Part shown: piece after piece, positions 41,641 to 53,382 of the stretch
How positions within the stretch are numbered: position 1 is the first letter of the stretch
How the letters are laid out: the number at the start of each line of letters is the position of its first letter
NCBI GenBank assembly: GCA_949987705.1
Contig: OX465281.1
Span: 239,651,143-239,715,142 of the forward strand
Length of the DNA: 64,000 nucleotides
Reading direction: 5' to 3'
Source: Thereva unica
Lineage: Eukaryota; Arthropoda; Insecta; Diptera; Therevidae
Translations under genes and position numbers: made by a program
Notes under the pieces: model-generated
What the model was told of the DNA's origin: nothing
The model's input: only the letters and a program-made list of their open reading frames with translations
The model's database searches: none

Positions 41641-41975
41641 TTGAAGGACCTATACAATAGTCGTGAAGAATACCTTGCCTATTGAATTTGTGGAGCACTT
41701 GGGAGCAGTTGATGGCATAGTAATGTCGGGCCAACAATAATTCGAGGCGAACAGAGATGCTAAGAAGTCGGCCTTGGATTTGCGATGTCTGTTAACACCT
41801 CCCTCTTGTAGATAAAGGAAAGGGTAGTGGATGCAGTAAAAATCTTTTTGATGGACTTTACCAACGACTAGAAAATTTTGCAGCCAACGACTCTCTTCTC
41901 TTCTCCAGCGACCGTTGCAAAATGGGTACCAGTAAAAATCTTGAAGAAACATAAATCCCCAACTGAAATTCAATT
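41641..41975 (-). mobile_element. Family J1 fragment adjoining copy B
   Basis: Minus-strand matches to 40120-40400 of copy B include TCGAGGCGAACAGAGATGC, GTCGGCCTTGGATTTG and GACTTTACCAACGACTAGAA. It also encodes KADFLASLFASN, parallel to the copy A segment ASMFASNSS. It is decayed and directed the same way as copy B. Confidence 0.75.
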
Positions 41976-44205
41976 TAATTAAATAATCCTAAAATATTCT
42001 TTTATGTGCATACATATATATGTATCGTGGCTCCACTTCCCCTTTACCTAAACCTAGTCTAAAATCAAAGTCGAAATGGGATTTCATGCATCAAAATAAG
42101 TATTATTAAATTCCATATAAGTAATCCAAAAAGGCATTTAATTTCATTACGGATCTTAGAAGATACACTCTCTCCCTAAGATATAATTTATAACGTATAC
42201 TCTCCTTCGAAAGGCACTTCGGATATTAGCAGAGATGATCCCCGTTATATATCCCTTTGTATTCCACTCAAATCAATCATTTAATTTACAACTCAAAATG
42301 GCATGGAAAATATCATCCTACGCACAGATTGCTCTTTGGGGACACCTGGCTCAAATGAAAGGCCACAAGGGCATACACTTGTGAGTCCTGGCAACATCTA
42401 TATGCCAAGGTAGTAAGAGTGGCTCTGCCAGGATATTTAGATAAATGAAAATTTATCCTGATATTTCTCCCCTCACCACCCCAGTTGACTCTTCTGCCTC
42501 TCCTCACCCCTTGATATAGACTCAAGAATGTTCTGCTGTCATGTGAGTAGCAAAAGTAGAAATCTTTTATAAGACAATTTTCCGCCTCGTCCTATTCATA
42601 TTTGCAAAATAATGAAACTTCACAATGATTCCTAGGAAAGGATCCCGTATCCTTGTCAACGTATATGCTGCTCTCGTGTGGGTGAATATGGCTGTAATGT
42701 TACCGATGCGATCTCGACTCATGATTTTTGATACGGGGCGCGACCGTTCAAGGATAAAGAAACCGTTCCGAGTGTAATTGGCATTTCATGTTCACTGATT
42801 TCCGTCGAGGAGTTGCTTTTCTATACATATTTCCTTTTTCCTTTTTTTTTTTTTTGCTTGACTAAAAAAGGAAGAAGTGGAAATTTTTTTCATGAGGGAA
42901 AATTAGCCAGAAAATTTGTCAGTGAATGCTCGAAGATTGATGGGAAGTCATTCTAGTAGAGTGGCGGCCTCTCCTCATGGATTCGCATGGATGTAGAGAC
43001 GTTTGCTCCTAAGTGGCAAGATGGGTCGCAGCTACTAGATACCTATGTATCCCCCACCCCAGGTGGACATAATATTCTTGACGTCAAATATATATATTTT
43101 TCTATGGGACTCCTTTAAAGGCCAAATATTGAGGAGCAGGGAGTTTTTATTTGTATTGTTGTGATACACTTATGGTGTCTAATATCTCATTGACCTCGTT
43201 GTCCTTTTTTTTGATATTTCAGTTGTCATGGATTCTGGCTGAAATGGTTTTCACTGTCAAAAAAGTAACACACAAAAAAAAATACCATATAGCAGACACA
43301 CAAGCACTTATACAGTCACATAATTGTCATCCCCTGGCGAGTTTATGAGAATTTTCTGGTGAGATAAAAAAATCTCCCACATTGCACTTTACGTTTTTTT
43401 TTTTTTTTTTGGAGAAAAATTTTCAAATTTTATTTTTCATATTCCCCGCAAAGTCAGTCACAAGTGGTATCCATGTTACCCATGTTACTTATACGTTACC
43501 CATGTTCCATAGTGTGGTGGTGTTTTCGTTTAATATGGTTTAATGACGGAGCGATATCACCGTTGGTGGTGCTCTCTACACTTTTACCACAGATGATAAA
43601 TGGTTGGACGTTGGCTCTTTGTTGAGAGCAGTGTGGCATTACCATGACCCCTGGGGGTTAGTATTTTGCACATGTGCAGAAGTTTTTTCTTCGCTTGGAT
43701 TCTTTATGATTGTATTTTGTGTTATTCAAAATTTATGCCATTAGGGTTGATAGTTGAATTCGAATTTGTCGCTAGTGGCTTTAAAGAGTTTAATGTAGGC
43801 CTTTACAGCGTTTGGATCTTGTTAAGTTAGTTCAATGTTTTTACTTCACTGCTTGACTTAGGGATTCTCAGCTGAAACAATTGTGTTGCATTCACTGAAA
43901 ACTTAGTGAAGGTGTCATAAATACTCATAGCTGACGTACAATTATCTAACAGACAAAAAATTTTAGTTTTTAAATTTGTAATATTCGTGAGCTTCACGCG
44001 GATTTCGTTTTCGTCATATACCATCTGTTTAAATGTTATATAAATATTTTCTTCCAATTTTCGCACTAAGTTAAACTCAAATAAAACTTAGGTCGCACTT
44101 CAAAATTTCGTTCATAATAGAATTGCCATGTACATTAGGTAACACGTAGCCTTCCAGAAGATACAGTGTATTCATGACTAAGTTACTCTTTCTGGAAATT
44201 ACTGT
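41976..44205. other. Unassigned DNA with one unrecognised short frame
   Basis: No family is recognised in this 2.2 kb. A minus-strand frame at 43827-44066 (79 codons, MRKLEENIYITFKQ and following, two Cys) has more protein-like composition than its neighbours, but nothing identifies it. T runs occur at 42848 and 43394. Confidence 0.4.
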
Positions 44206-44209
44206 ATGC

Positions 44210-44720
44210 TCCGCAGTCGGCTTCGGTATCTTTAGTTGCATTCATACATTTACCCATCTATTTGAATTTAGCCTTATACAATTGGTTACAATGATCAAAT
44301 GCGTTCTCGACTGTATAATTCTGGTGATGCGGAAAACGGCTGAATTGATGTTCGTGCTGCAAAAACATAAATCCCAGGCAATAGCGTAAAGGAAACACAT
44401 ATAAGTCCCAGTCAGTTTGCTCTCCAATAATGCAAGACAGTTCTCTTAGGAGTTGTCTTGGTTGGAGATATGAGAAATTAGGGTTGATAAGGATCATACG
44501 TCAACCCGAGGATGAGGGTGAGTGGTCCGAGTGCGAGATGAGTCTACCCCGAAAGTTTACTATTTTGAATGGAAGTAAGAAACAAATCAGAGAGCTTTGG
44601 TCGCAATATGAGAGACACTGGTTGAAATAATAACCGGTCAATATGCCCTAATTTACCACCCATGGAGTATCGGAAGGTCACCTGTCGATCTTGATTCTGT
44701 CCTCCAAGTTTTGAAAAGAC
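44210..44720 (-). mobile_element. Family J1 fragment (endonuclease/RT linker)
   Basis: The minus strand encodes WDLCFCSTNINSAVFRITRI, parallel to WDLCFRNANANYAALCVTKI in copy B (40600-40670). Upstream is a decayed match to the endonuclease end (SDLFLTS, about 44690). Frame changes are present. Confidence 0.75.
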
Positions 44721-47700
44721 CGCCATTCAGTCATTCACATAGAGGCCGCGGCAGGCCGTAGCCCGAAGGTGTTCAGTCTGAAGTTTTTGTTGAGGCAATG
44801 AAGATTTTTTAATTTAATTAACAGGGAAACATAAGGGCTTCTGCAGTCCATGGCCTATCCGGCGGATGCCTCAAGTCCTCATCCCTTAGTCAGACTGAGC
44901 GGCCTCAATCGGGTCATGGCCTGCCGGCGGCCTGTATATGAATGGGAGTCTTTAAAGTTGCCTTTTGCAATAGTTAATAGCATTTGGGTCACCGACCGCT
45001 GCCCTAAGGGTTCTACTGAGGTTGCCTGTAACCATAATAAGCAACGAAGAAGTCTCCTATTTAACCACCGTAGTCTGGGTTCTGTCGCTCTAGTATTGGT
45101 TGGAAGCTGGTGTAATAAAACCACATGTTGGCTTTGATAGATTTTTCACTCTTTTTTTCTCTGCTTTCTTTCCGACTGGAGCTTTCTGTTCGTCATTGTA
45201 CTCAACGATAGAACCGTGGACAGTACAAACGGACTTTACTCTGAGGTCTAGCCTGTAGTTGAAAAACTGATAATAAAGTGTAATGGTGATACACCGACTA
45301 TCTTGATTTGTGTCTACTGAATCAGTTCTTGAATCATCTTGCCCTACCATACTTTTAATCGCCAATAATAAACTTCTCTTCTTGTGCTTGTTAGTACAAT
45401 CTCATTTGCGTCTTCGTCGAATTACAGGGATTCATTGGGGCAAGACTGCATCCTGTTATTGGGTGTTAATTCATAAATAAAAAGTTCTTAATTTGAAATA
45501 TTCTAGGAATTCCCTTTCCTCTTCAAAATTTATTGCTACACTCAAGCATTCGACAAACAAAAAGAGTTACAAATCTGCAATTGTTTGCGCTAATCCCGGA
45601 TCGGTATCATAAAGCTGGGAGCCATTTTATGAAAACAAAACTCTTTCAGTTAGCCCCAATTAAAATTTTTAATAAGCTGCACCAAGAAACAACAGATGAA
45701 TTAAACGAAATGCAAATTAGTTGCTCATAAATGCAAATTAATTCTCCGCGCCATACGCGAGTGGAATGGCGCCGATGGCTCGTCCTTAACCTTTGAAATT
45801 CTCCAATGCCGCGCCACGAATCCTTTAAATACGCTGGAAGCTAAGCTAAAGTCAAAAGTCATAAAGGGAATCGCTACCACCGCTGCGAAGTACAAGGACG
45901 AACCTTTTGATGGCAGCGTGAATATGGCATGATCCAAAAAGGAAGCACACCGTCGTCACCAGCGGATTTCCGTTGAATGCCGCCGCTATTGGAGAAGGTA
46001 ACAAGCTCCTTCGACTATTCAATAGCCGATTTCCATCCTTGGTGGCTTCCGTAGGAGATTCCGACAGAGAGGTGTGAGTGCTTAGCTGCTGGCTGTGTTG
46101 AAAGGCACATAAACTCCTGTGAGATTTTGTAAACACGCAGCAAGAGGGGTGGTGGCGCATTAGTCGCTGTCGATGGGGTCGAGGGGTACGCAAAAATCAT
46201 GTGTTATTGGGCCGCTTTGCCACATGTTTACTAAATCCATCTGGATGGATGGTGGTTGCCTTTCATCCGTAATCCTTCACATCTTGGCGTTTGTCATGAT
46301 CCTAATTGCTTCCGTTTACTTTGCTTGAATTCAATTACAGGAAATTCTTCTTATGTAGTCGTACCTTGTAGGGGGATGTCAGCACCCTCGCGGCGACGTA
46401 TGTGCTAGGAAGGTTACTAAGACTTTGCTTTTATACAATCCATTGAAGCGTATTGAAACGACCGTTCCAGATAGAGAGTGTAGAAGCACCTCGCTATATA
46501 GTGTGATTTCCAGGAACCCTGCAAACCGCATTAGGAGACGCGGATGCACTTCAGCCAGCCCAAAACAGCTGGTTCCAACTGCATCCCGCAGGAGGGAGTT
46601 TGTGCTATACCATATGTTTTTTTTACATCTTCCTGTTTGTTAGATACACTCATCGACCTCACAGTTCGTTATCTGTGTAAGTGCGTGTCTTGTATTTACT
46701 TAAAGTCATCTAAACACATGTCGAATAGGTGCCTTGGGAGACAGGCTCATACCGACTTTCCTGCTGGAGAGACCCACTGCAGTCCCTCGTCCACGGATGC
46801 ACCAAGGAAGCCCTCTGCAAGGGGTTTCATCGGCTGAAAAACATTTTCCACGTGCTCTGGGGACTGGCACTGCCGATGACGCACCTAAGGTGATGATCGG
46901 CTCTGGTGAGTCAAGAAATCTCATCATGCGAAAGAATTAAATCTTCGTAGACATAAGCAGTCGCCGGCAATATAATTCTTCACCACTACATCCACCGCCT
47001 GTGTGAAATGTCCTCTCGTAATTTATATCCAACCAATATTTTCTCTCCCATTCCTGGCAGCGCAAAGTTTTAATTTGTTATAAAATTATTTATCCCCCGA
47101 AAAGAAAAATCGCCATTATCTTATCTCATGTTCAGGCATTTTAAACAACCCCCGGCGCACCCCGCGCCGACTTGATCCGGAGCCAAATATTTCCTGGTTG
47201 ATTCGCTTATGAATTCGTCGGCTGAAATGTTTATTGGGGATGGATATTAATCCGAAAATTTCAAACTCATAAATTGTCGAAAAAAAATCCCCCGAAGAAA
47301 AAACGTAAGAAAATTGCTGGGAAACTTAGAAAATGCGTGACACGAGGTTTTTCTTTATTGAAAACGGAGACGACACGTAACCTGGACGGCGCGGCGTGGG
47401 GCTACTATAGCGTTTTATGGGGAAATAAATGTGTGACAGTTTCATGGATTCGGACAGAAAATTCATGGCTTTTTTTAAGACAGTTTTGATAACGATTTTG
47501 TCCTTCAAAAAGTTTAAAGAAGAAAAAAAAACGATTTTTGGGTTGATTTTTATTAAAGTTTTGAGTGAGATTTATATATGATAACAATTTTCTTTAATTT
47601 ATAAAAAATATTAAGGTGAAAAATTGGGATTTTTCTTCTTGAAAATTGTGCTTAATTGAGGTTACTTTAGGAGAGTCGAAAAAGTATCGTCCAAGTAGGT

Positions 47701-48427
47701 CGCAATTATGTTGTGGGTTTTGATGGATTTCGTTATTTGCATTAACGTATATTCTAAAAAAAATTAATTCATTTTCTTATTAAAAAGGAATGTTTTAACA
47801 TTCCAGAAGTTATGAAGATTTTTTCATTTAACTCCGAAAGTTTTTCAATTAAATTATAATTTTCTGACAATTTTTTAATGTGACAGAATTAAGCTCCAGT
47901 GCAACAGAGAGGAAAACATAAAAACTTCTATGCGATAAAAAAGCTTCAGAGCTGCACTTCCACTTTGACATTGGGATGTCTTAAGCCTGAACCAAATATG
48001 ACGTGCCGTATCGTAACCATACGTACCGCTTTAAGAGTTAGCCTTTGTACTGCTAGATTCGTTACCTACACGGGCTATGCTGAAAGTCGTATTTTTTGTC
48101 ATGTGAAGTGAAGCTCATAAAGATTTTACATGACAGAAAATACCACTTTCAGACAGGAGCCTTCTGTTCTCTTCTATTTTTCACATCAAGCGAACGAATT
48201 CACATAACAGATTGCTTACTACGAAGAGTGATTCCCAAACTTGGCCTTTTCACATAAAAAAAGAGACTTACTCTCGTATAGCCCGCACCATAAAAGAAGG
48301 AAATCTCAAAATAGCAGTTTTCATTAGCAATTGGAGTCCCCGCACTCGAGCAACATCACTCTCACCCACAACCCACTTAAAAAGATCTTTTTTATCACTC
48401 TGTTTGTTCAAAAACGCAAATAACTGG
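44721..48427. other. Unassigned DNA
   Basis: About 3.7 kb without any recognisable protein, RNA or major repeat. Short frames overlap on both strands as expected by chance. A segment at 45085-45215 has a weak similarity to 59385-59480 (GGTTGGAAG, CTGCTTTC-type words) and may be SINE-related. From 47270 the DNA becomes very AT-rich. Confidence 0.4.
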
Positions 48428-48770
48428 CACGCTCATAAGCTGTAGAATGGTAAGAATAAATAGAGGATACAGCAGGTTAGTTAAGAAGAGTGCAAAGTTG
48501 GGAAAAAAGTTAGAGTTTGAGCTCATGGATGTTTTACGAGATCGGAAATACTGACCGCGGAAGGTTGTCCCATAATGGAGTCGTTCTATTCATAAACGAA
48601 TCTCTTGACAGGCGTGTGCTCTAAAAAGGAGAGCAGTGAGCCGTCTGAACTAGTCGATTGAGCTAGTCTTGTGTTGCTATGGAGGCAAAACATTTTTAAA
48701 TTTTGTTAGACTCGTTACGAAGTGTTGGTTGGTTTCAGAGCTGCTACGTTTTTATGATGGAACAATGTTT
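48428..48770 (-). mobile_element. Family J1 fragment (C-terminal end)
   Basis: In-order matches to copy B 38640-38900 include GGAAATACTGACCGCGGAAG, GTCGTTCTATTCATAAACGA and AGCTAGTCTTGTGTTGC. No open frame is present. Its 3' tail is not preserved. Confidence 0.75.
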
Positions 48771-48833
48771 TTGTAGATTTACGGTCACGTCGTACCGGGC
48801 AAGAAGACAAATTGCCTACCCTTAAGAATATGT

Positions 48834-49060
48834 ATTGGGTGTCCCATTTAGAGGTACTGTTTTCAAAAATAAAAGATTGAAAAAAATTCAATTTCATCGG
48901 GTATTCTTTATCGTTATACAAAAGAACCATCCCTTACATTTGTTTATTATTTCTTTCAAATGTTGACCAGAACTGCAGTTACATGGTCCATTATAGAGCT
49001 CAAATTTTCAATGACGCGTTTGAACATTTCAAGTGGTATTAGGCCAATGACTACACTATC
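48834..49060 (-). mobile_element. Mariner-like element end, inverted copy
   Basis: The reverse complement of 48880-49055 matches 49520-49690 closely. It encodes a decayed transposase C-terminus and ends in ATTGGGTGTCCCATTTAGAG, a terminus of the kind seen in mariner-like elements. It faces away from the plus-strand copy, so the two form an inverted pair. Confidence 0.6.
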
Positions 49061-49099
49061 GACTCTACCCTAAAAGAGACACATGGTCTAAGGGGGACA

Positions 49100-49700
49100 A
49101 TGAACCTGTTGGAAGCGAGAAATTAAACTGGATTAATGGCTACGTCAACAAGCAAAATTGCCGTTTTTGGACAGAACAACAACCTGAAAAGGATCAATTG
49201 GGGTCTACATCAAGACGTGCTGTGGTTTATGCGTTAGTGGAATTATCAATTAAAATTTTTTGAAAAATAAAGCCGTCGCGAAAGTACCTGTGAATGGTGA
49301 CCAATATCGCGGCAGCAGCCCATGATCTTGACTACATTAGGTTCCAGCAAAACTACTTACCACAAAGCGTGAGAACTATTCGGTGAGCAGTTAATTTCTC
49401 CCTTCGGACCAATGAATTGGCAGCTAATATCGGGTGAATTCAAGTCTGTAGCTAAATTTTGCAGTATTGCGGCAGTGTTGATTTATTGGAATTAACGCTA
49501 CCTTTGGACTACAGTCAAAATTTTAGTCATTGGCCAAATACCATTCGAAATACTCGAACGCGTCATTGAAAATTGGAACTTCAGAATGGACCATGTTAGC
49601 CGCAGTAAACATTTGAAAGAAGTAATCTTAAAAGAGTAAATGTAAAGACTGATTCTTTTGTATGATAGTAAAAATTACCCGATAAAATTGATTTTTTTTA
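49100..49700 (+). pseudogene. Mariner-like transposase remnant
   Basis: The plus strand encodes WINGYVNKQNCRFWTE, a motif of mariner-type transposases between the DNA-binding and catalytic domains. It is followed by FQQNYLPQSVRTIR, in the place of the second catalytic motif (FQQDGA), with the Asp lost. The C-terminal part (VIENWNFRMDHV) is in another frame (49560-49600). Several stops and frameshifts and a short internal deletion are present. The 3' end is cut by the neighbouring repeat at about 49700. Confidence 0.65.
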
Positions 49701-50400
49701 ACTTCCCCCAGTATAGGAAGTTATTGTAATCGGTCCGAAAATCGAAATCGAAAATTTCAACGTATTTTCATCTTTCAAGGTCCCAGGAGCATTTTAAGCA
49801 AAAAATTGGGAGGAAGTATGTGTGTGTGTGTGTGTGTGTGTGCGTACGGATGTGGTCATTTTTTCCTGCACGATATCGCGCGAACCAAAACTGATATCGA
49901 CTTCGTTGAGGTGTCGTTCGAAGCGTATTAACCGAAATATGATCTGAAAAGATTTTTATGAAATTCGGTCCAGCCGTATTTTTGTTTAAGCGACGACGTA
50001 AGTGATTTTTGTACCTGCACGATATCGCCCGAACCACGAAAGATATTGACTTACTTGAGGTGCCGTTCGAAGCGTATTAGCGACAATATAATCTGAAAAG
50101 ATTTTTATAATATTCGGTCCAGCGGTTTTTTGGTTAAGTGATTTTTGTACCTGCACGATACCGCGCGAACTAAAAACTATATCGACTTCATTGAGGTGTC
50201 GAAAAACATTAATACATCAAATTTATATACATTTTCGCACATTTAGTTTGACATTTTAGCGAAAATATTGATAAACAATTGTGACAAATTCTCGGTATTA
50301 TACATATATTCTATATTGCCTATTGTTCATTTATTATTAAAATATCCAATCATAATATTTTACATCCATCATACTGGGAAGTTGATCGTGTGGACCGAAA
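49701..50400 (+). repeat. Repeat element with three tandem units and a (TG)n run
   Basis: It begins TTCCCCCAGTATAGGAAG. A TG microsatellite lies at 49818-49842. Three units start with CCTGCACGATATCG-type words at 49865, 50014 and 50150 (steps 149 and 136 bp), each with TTCGAAGCGTATTA or GAGGTGTCG. A word similar to its beginning (CTGGGAAGTTGATCGTGTGG) recurs at 50372. It is non-coding; the family is unknown. Confidence 0.65.
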
Positions 50401-50579
50401 GGGTCGAACCCACATCCGAACTAGTTATATTTGTTTTTAAAGAAAGAACCTCTAAATGAATCATTTCATGGCAATTTGTCTTTTGGTCCGGAGCGACGTA
50501 ACCACTAGAGAGGGCGCTGTTACCGGACACTACGAAAAGAGAACCTCGCCTGCAGGCTTAGCCTTGAGGAGCATGAAGT
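50401..50579. other. Short unassigned spacer
   Basis: Between the tandem repeat element and a family-J1 fragment. Nothing recognisable. Confidence 0.3.
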
Positions 50580-51150
50580 TACGCTTCATGTTCTCTGTGA
50601 GTTCATGTCTCTAACAGCTGGATCAGTCGTTAGATTCTCATCCCACTGAGATAGAAGGAAGGAAGATTTTGTTAGATATGAGACAGTACTTGATGGCGTT
50701 AAATTCATGCAGCTCCAATCAAGAATTGATTTGATATCTTCGTTCATTGAATTGGACATTAATTCGTGGTAATGAAGATAAACTTTGGCCCCTGTTCGGC
50801 TTATACAGCCAATAGCGTAAGAGTAACGCAGTGTACCGTCATCATCGCAGCTGTGAAGATTATTAAAAAAGATTAGGAAAAGTGCGGCTGGTAAAAACGA
50901 CTTCTGGGGCACACCGGCCAATCCAATACTATCTTGAGTGAACTGCCAACAAGGACGTGCCTAATCCTACAGTCTATTCCAATGGCTTGGAATTGCCATT
51001 CTCTGTAAAAGGCTTGGAAATATCTAGAGCACCGAGCCAGACTGGCCGAAGCGATGGATACTTTGGTTTAGATGCTCGATGAAACATGCAGGAAGGTCGC
51101 CAATAGACGAGTACCGAGCGCTGTACCAGACAATCCGGTGGTAAAGCGGC
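50580..51150 (-). pseudogene. Family J1 RT remnant
   Basis: The minus strand contains AGVPQKSFLPAALFLIF (PQG box with the Gly changed to Lys), SYAI-type FADD region (reduced to DDDGTLRYSY) and MSNSMNEDIKSILDW. Then 50640-50690 parallels the SVDKENLTAD segment. Upstream, 51085-51140 resembles the first RT blocks. Deletions and frameshifts throughout. Confidence 0.75.
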
Positions 51151-51169
51151 AAAGCAGCATCAACAAACG

Positions 51170-52170
51170 CCAAAATAAAAAAAATCGGGTGGGACTTGCG
51201 TGGCCTCTCCCCGCCTGCAGTGGTGGAGAAAATTCTTCCGCCAGCTGTACAATCACGTTCTGCCACAAGGTCCAGCACCCGAACCGCCAATTATCGAGCA
51301 GCCGTCGAATCAGTTTCTCGATACCGAACCGACAATTATCTTCACCTCGATAAAATCGGCAATTATATTGCTGAACATGGAAAAGCGCCGGGAATAGATC
51401 AACAAACCCTGAAATGATCAAGCCGAAGGTGACAGTTCCACGTCCTCATAACCCACATATGGTACTAGGATTGTCCCGTTGTGCCAATTTTGAAGAAAGG
51501 CGACAGCCAGAAATGTAAGAATTATCGCAGTATTAGCTTCCTTTCGATCGAAGGCAAAGTATCTACGAAAATCATACAATCAAGGCTCGTATTTGAAGCG
51601 ACTTATCCGATGAATTCCCGATTCAAACGGGTGTCCAATAAGGATACGTCGCTTCGCCACTTCTCTTCACCGTAGTGATCGACGCGATTATGCGTGAAGC
51701 ATTCGATGGAAGACGATAAGTTCGATACGACGACAACAACTTCGTAGCCGACTTGATGTTCGGCACGGATGCCGAAGCGGGTTCAAAATCAATGCGGAAA
51801 AGACAATCAATACTCACAACGGACGGTTCGAGAGCCAAAGTACACTTCGATGGAACCCACCCAAATCGAACAGATTCCGATGCTCAAATATTTCGGATCA
51901 TTGGTAGAGGCATAGAAAGTAGCATTGACGACTGACGTTCACAAACGCATTGACGGATCAAAGAACAATATACGATTTATAGACGAAATAAGGATGAAGA
52001 AATTAAGAGACATAGGGTAGACCCAATGCAGTTAAGAGAACGAAACGTAGTAGGAAACTATATATGGAAACTAAAGAAGTGGATCTAAGAACGCTAAATT
52101 TGACGAATTGGAAATCCCGGGTTCGCGACAGAGAATGCTGAAAACAACTGCTTCAAGAAGCTAAAGTTAT
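51170..52170 (+). pseudogene. RTE-like RT pseudogene
   Basis: Plus-strand frames in order contain WWRKFFRQLYNH and IKSAIILL (about 51345), then GKAPGID (about 51383, another frame), VPILKKGDSQKCKNYRSISF (51480-51540), LLFTVVIDAIMREAF (about 51663), MFGTDAEA (about 51753, where FADD is expected, so the catalytic pair is lost) and the C-terminal DRECW (about 52127). The K-x-G-K-A-P-G-x-D and LLF-x-x-x-I-D motifs are shared by RTE-type and related RTs. Multiple frameshifts and stops. Confidence 0.75.
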
Positions 52171-52323
52171 AAACAGACTACAATAAGTGATCCATACACA
52201 AATGATTTTTTATTGCTGACCAGAAATTTAAGTTTAATTTTCCGACGGTAAATGCAAAATTATAATATACATGTTAGAAGCAAAGGTTTTTGTTTATTAA
52301 GTTTCTAAATTTATAAGGTTTCT

Positions 52324-53382
52324 AAAGGAGGTGGGTCACAGCCCATACAAAATTACCCCAGGCCCGGCGCAAAAGAAAAGTATCCTGGATTATCGGCTAT
52401 AATAAGTATTGAATTTCTGTATAGTTGTTATATCCCGTAACTGTGGCTAAGGTGTTAATAATGCTATTTCTTTTTATTCGGGCAAAATGACTAACTAACC
52501 CTGTATTTTTGTAACGCCATCACATATCTTCATGAATAAGGTATCAGTGTACGCAGAATACTCCCACCTATCTAAAATTGTAAAAACGACGGTACCACAG
52601 TACCAACTTCCAGAGTTATGAGTCGTCAAAGTAAAAAAAATTTTTTTTAACAAAAATGTCACCTTCAACCACCTTTTTCTCCAAAATATTCATAGTCAAC
52701 TAATGTTTTTTTCCCAGAATCAGAAAGCTTGGAGTGTTTCCTATGAATAATGTCCGACAATTTTTATGCTACGGCCTTTACTTTCGAAGATATAAGCAAT
52801 TTTAATACTAAAATTGGCGCTATTTCGTACTTTTTTAGCACTCTTCTCCTAAGCTTATGTCGAAAAAAACCAAATGACAATTTTCAGGTCAAAGTTGCCT
52901 GCAATTTCCCCAAATAAGGCCAGTTTTAGCATTTAAATTGCTTATAACTTCGAAAGTAAAGGCCGTAGCATACAAATTATTCATAGGAAACACTCCAAGC
53001 ATTCTGATTCTGGGAAAAAAAAACATTAGTTGACTATGAATATTTTGGAGAAAAAGGTGGTTGAAAGTGAAATTTTTGTTTAAAAAATCAATATTTTGAC
53101 TTTGACGACTCACTGACTGTGGTACCGTCGTTTTTACAATTTTAGATAGGTGGGAGTATTCTGCGTACACTGATACCTTATTCCTGAAGATATGTGATGG
53201 CGTTACAAAAATACAGGGTTAATTTGTCATTTCGCCCGAATAAAAAGAAATAGCATTATTAACACCTTAGCCACAGTTACGGGATATAACAACTATACAG
53301 AAATTCAATACTTATTATAGCCGATAATCTGAGATACTTTTCTCTTGCGCCGGGCCTGGGGCAATTTTGACCCACCTCCTTT
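52324..53382. mobile_element. 1.06-kb near-perfect palindrome (foldback MITE)
   Basis: The left arm (52324 to about 52825) is repeated in reverse complement at about 52905-53382, with only a few mismatches and small indels. For example, GGTATCAGTGTACGCAGAAT (52540) matches its complement ending at 53177. The loop is about 80 bp. The ends are AAAGGAGGTGGGTC and complement, and TTTCTA occurs at both borders (52319-52324 and 53380-53385), possibly a target duplication. It has no coding capacity and does not share sequence with the other two foldbacks. Confidence 0.88.
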
